Source: UBA11986 sp031402435 (GTDB lineage: Bacteria > Bacteroidota > Ignavibacteria > UBA10030 > UBA6906). From it: a stretch of DNA of 64,000 nt. Where the stretch lies: the NCBI GenBank assembly GCA_031402435.1, contig JANNSJ010000008.1, forward strand, positions 1-64,000. Reading direction: 5' to 3'. The position numbers and the translations under genes are program-made. Numbering within the stretch: the stretch's first letter is position 1; each line of letters starts with the position of its first letter. Below the pieces are notes generated by a model. That model saw nothing but the letters and a program-made list of their open reading frames with translations. It was not told the origin of the DNA and searched no databases. Below are positions 62,258 through 64,000 of the stretch, piece after piece.

Positions 62258-63031
62258 CTACATCATACTGGCTGCCACGGATTGCGCTTTCAAACGTTGC
62301 AACCCGCCAACATGACTCTGGAGATACTGACGCAACGTAGTCCTGACCTCTTCCATTTGATGACTGTTGAGTTTTACGGAAGTTGCGCTGGCAGGTTCCG
62401 GAGCCTCCTGAAATCGTTGCAGAATCTTGAGTGCTCCGATGGAGATTGAACCATGTCCCCCCGCCCTTCCCGAACAACCACTGCACAGGACTCCTCCATT
62501 CCCTAACCGAAGTTCGCTCCCATTGGTTCCAACATGTTCATCATCCAGCGCCAGGCCACAGGAAAGGCAGGTATGGAAGTTTGGTCTGAACCCCAAAACA
62601 TCCGCTAGATGCAATTCAAAATACAACTGGACGTTGGCGGCATTTTTCTCAGCGTCGTTGATTGCACTCAATACCGAAAACGCCAGATCGAACATCTGGT
62701 CATTCCGCTCTTCGTCGTGAGCAACGTATTCCACCATCTCCACGACAGACATCGCCGCCGTGAACTTGTCCAGATCCTCTGCCAGCCGGGGAAATCGTGT
62801 CACGCTGTCGCACTGCGAGAGCAGGTGAAGCTCACGGTTGTCATTCTTGTACAGCACCGCAGACACATGATTCAATGGTTGCAACGAGGCGCCGAATTTG
62901 CTCTTCGGCCCGCGCGCTCCCTTGGCGATGACAGAGAGCTTTCCAAATTCTTTTGTATAGAAATTGAGAATCTTGCTCGTTTCCCGGAATTTTCTTGATC
63001 GGAGAACGATGGCCTCTGTCTTCACAATCAT
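62258..63031 (-). CDS. recO: DNA repair protein RecO
   Basis: A 257-residue recombination mediator that helps load RecA with RecR. The N-terminal OB-fold (VKTEAIVLRSRKFRETSKIL, LSVIAKGARGPKSKF) and a C-terminal helical domain with a zinc ribbon (CLSCGLALDD...LCSGCSG) are visible. Its start overlaps the stop of mtnA by 4 nt (ATGA), so the two genes are translationally coupled. Confidence 0.95.
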   Translation of the reverse strand: MIVKTEAIVLRSRKFRETSKILNFYTKEFGKLSVIAKGARGPKSKFGASLQPLNHVSAVLYKNDNRELHLLSQCDSVTRFPRLAEDLDKFTAAMSVVEMVEYVAHDEERNDQMFDLAFSVLSAINDAEKNAANVQLYFELHLADVLGFRPNFHTCLSCGLALDDEHVGTNGSELRLGNGGVLCSGCSGRAGGHGSISIGALKILQRFQEAPEPASATSVKLNSHQMEEVRTTLRQYLQSHVGGLQRLKAQSVAASMM

Positions 63032-64000
63032 GTCACCCCCACCACGTGTTGCAAAGCTGGCGGACGAAGCGCTGCAATGGCTTCGGTGTATGGCGGGTTC
63101 AACACACCAGCCTCAGTAACAATCGCAGTGATAAAATGATTCGGCGTAACATCAAACGCCGGAGCGAACACTTTCACACCTTCGGCAGCAATCCGGACGC
63201 CTGCAACGTGAGTCACTTCCTTTTCGTCCCTCTCCTCCACCGGGATCTGTACACCGGATTTCGTCCCATGGTCAATTGTCGATGTTGGTGCAGCAACATA
63301 GAAAGGGATGCCATGACGTTCGGCGAGCACGGCGAGCGAATAGGTGCCGATCTTGTTCGCCGTGTCACCATTCGCTGCAATCCTGTCTGCTCCTACAATT
63401 ACGGCGTTGACCTGCCTTTGTTGCATCACGTATCCCGCGGTGCTGTCCGTGATGAGGATGGTGTCAATATTGTGTTTGAGAAGTTCCCAACTTGTCAATC
63501 GTGCACCCTGAAACAACGGCCTTGTCTCATCAACAAACACACGGGTAACCTTGCCCTGCCGGGCGGCAGTTGTGATGATGCTCTGCGCAGTTCCCTCGCC
63601 TGCGGTGGCAAGCGCTCCTGTATTACAATGCGTGAGGATGGATGAACCGTGGGTGATCAGCGTTGCGCCAAACTCACCGATCTTCCGGCACGCCTCAATG
63701 TCTTCCTGCTGGATCCTACGTGCTTCCTGAAGGAGATGAAACCGGATCGTCACAACGTCAGCATGGCTGACGCTCTGGAAGGCACGGTGCATGCGGTTCA
63801 GCGCCACAAAGAGATTGACGGCGGTGGGACGGGTTTGCGAGAGATGGTTAACTGCAGTATCCACTTCGTCTGCAAGGTCTTTCGCGGTAAGGATGAGCTT
63901 GTCTTCAATGGCGAGAAGAATGGCAAACGATGCAGCAACGCCGATGGCGGGGGCCCCGCGGATTTTCAACTTCTTGATTGCCTCCCCGACAACACGATAG
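63028..64000 (-). CDS. mtnA: Methylthioribose-1-phosphate isomerase (partial, cut by window end)
   Basis: Isomerises 5-methylthioribose-1-phosphate to methylthioribulose-1-phosphate in the methionine salvage pathway. The frame is open to the window edge (EAIKKLKIRGAPAIGV), so the N-terminus is missing. Hallmarks are IRGAPAIGVAA, the active-site cysteine in THCNTGALAT, the catalytic aspartate in GADRIAANGDTANKIGTYSLA and the C-terminal PNHFITAIVTEAGV. It overlaps recO by 4 nt. Methionine salvage fits with polyamine synthesis, but the aguAB putrescine genes lie far away at the other end of the window. Confidence 0.95.
   Translation of the reverse strand, partial: YRVVGEAIKKLKIRGAPAIGVAASFAILLAIEDKLILTAKDLADEVDTAVNHLSQTRPTAVNLFVALNRMHRAFQSVSHADVVTIRFHLLQEARRIQQEDIEACRKIGEFGATLITHGSSILTHCNTGALATAGEGTAQSIITTAARQGKVTRVFVDETRPLFQGARLTSWELLKHNIDTILITDSTAGYVMQQRQVNAVIVGADRIAANGDTANKIGTYSLAVLAERHGIPFYVAAPTSTIDHGTKSGVQIPVEERDEKEVTHVAGVRIAAEGVKVFAPAFDVTPNHFITAIVTEAGVLNPPYTEAIAALRPPALQHVVGVT

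Overview
The window looks like one contiguous piece of chromosome from a bacterium of the Bacteroidota/Chlorobiota/Ignavibacteria group. Three secreted proteins end in the type IX secretion (T9SS) C-terminal sorting domain of that group, with an NYPNPFNPxT core (one partial, one intact, one frameshifted). No rRNA, tRNA, CRISPR array or intact insertion sequence was recognised. An oxygen-dependent coproporphyrinogen oxidase and an FAD protoporphyrinogen oxidase point to aerobic or microaerobic life. The exact taxon is not resolved.

Layout. 1-2884: 3' part of a secreted protein built from exact 222-bp repeats. 2899-6251 (minus): a tight operon for agmatine to putrescine conversion (aguB, aguA), followed by an SUI1-like gene, a REP-associated tyrosine transposase (RAYT) and msrB. 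6252-7204: a transposase remnant, a REP-like palindrome and a cold-shock gene. 7210-12721 (minus): a secreted zinc metalloprotease and an active/inactive pair of M16 peptidases. 13297-20715: dienelactone hydrolase, a radical SAM / mini-ORF / ATP-grasp group with a hairpin-plus-U-tract leader, a T9SS cargo, a DUF885 lipoprotein, a DUF423 membrane protein and an H-type lectin-like protein. 20753-24164: accessory-looking genes (nuclease-like, orphan, protease-TPR lipoprotein, small membrane protein, methyltransferase). 24399-28823: a MacAB-like exporter with two permeases. 28905-39507 (minus): ccsA-hemA-hemC-hemD-hemE-hemF-hemH-hemY-hemB-hemL, the whole route from glutamyl-tRNA to protoheme. 39632-44078: a truncated DinB gene, acetyl-CoA synthetase, a CPXCG-type mini-protein and a protein whose C-terminal half resembles gas-vesicle GvpL/GvpF. 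44347-46887: a T9SS cargo gene broken by two frameshifts. 47390-53742 (minus): a TetR-TolC-adaptor-RND efflux operon with a clear promoter and operator. 54108-64000: VOC protein with a lysine-rich tail, acetyltransferase, amino-acid permease, secreted endonuclease I, MBL hydrolase, HtrA protease, recO and mtnA (cut by the window end).

The most unusual items are the solitary GvpL/F-like fusion, the radical SAM / mini-ORF / ATP-grasp group behind a probable attenuator, the RAYT carrying a REP palindrome in its own reading frame inside a metabolic operon, and a two-lobed domain (two GWN-type halves) shared by two secreted proteins.
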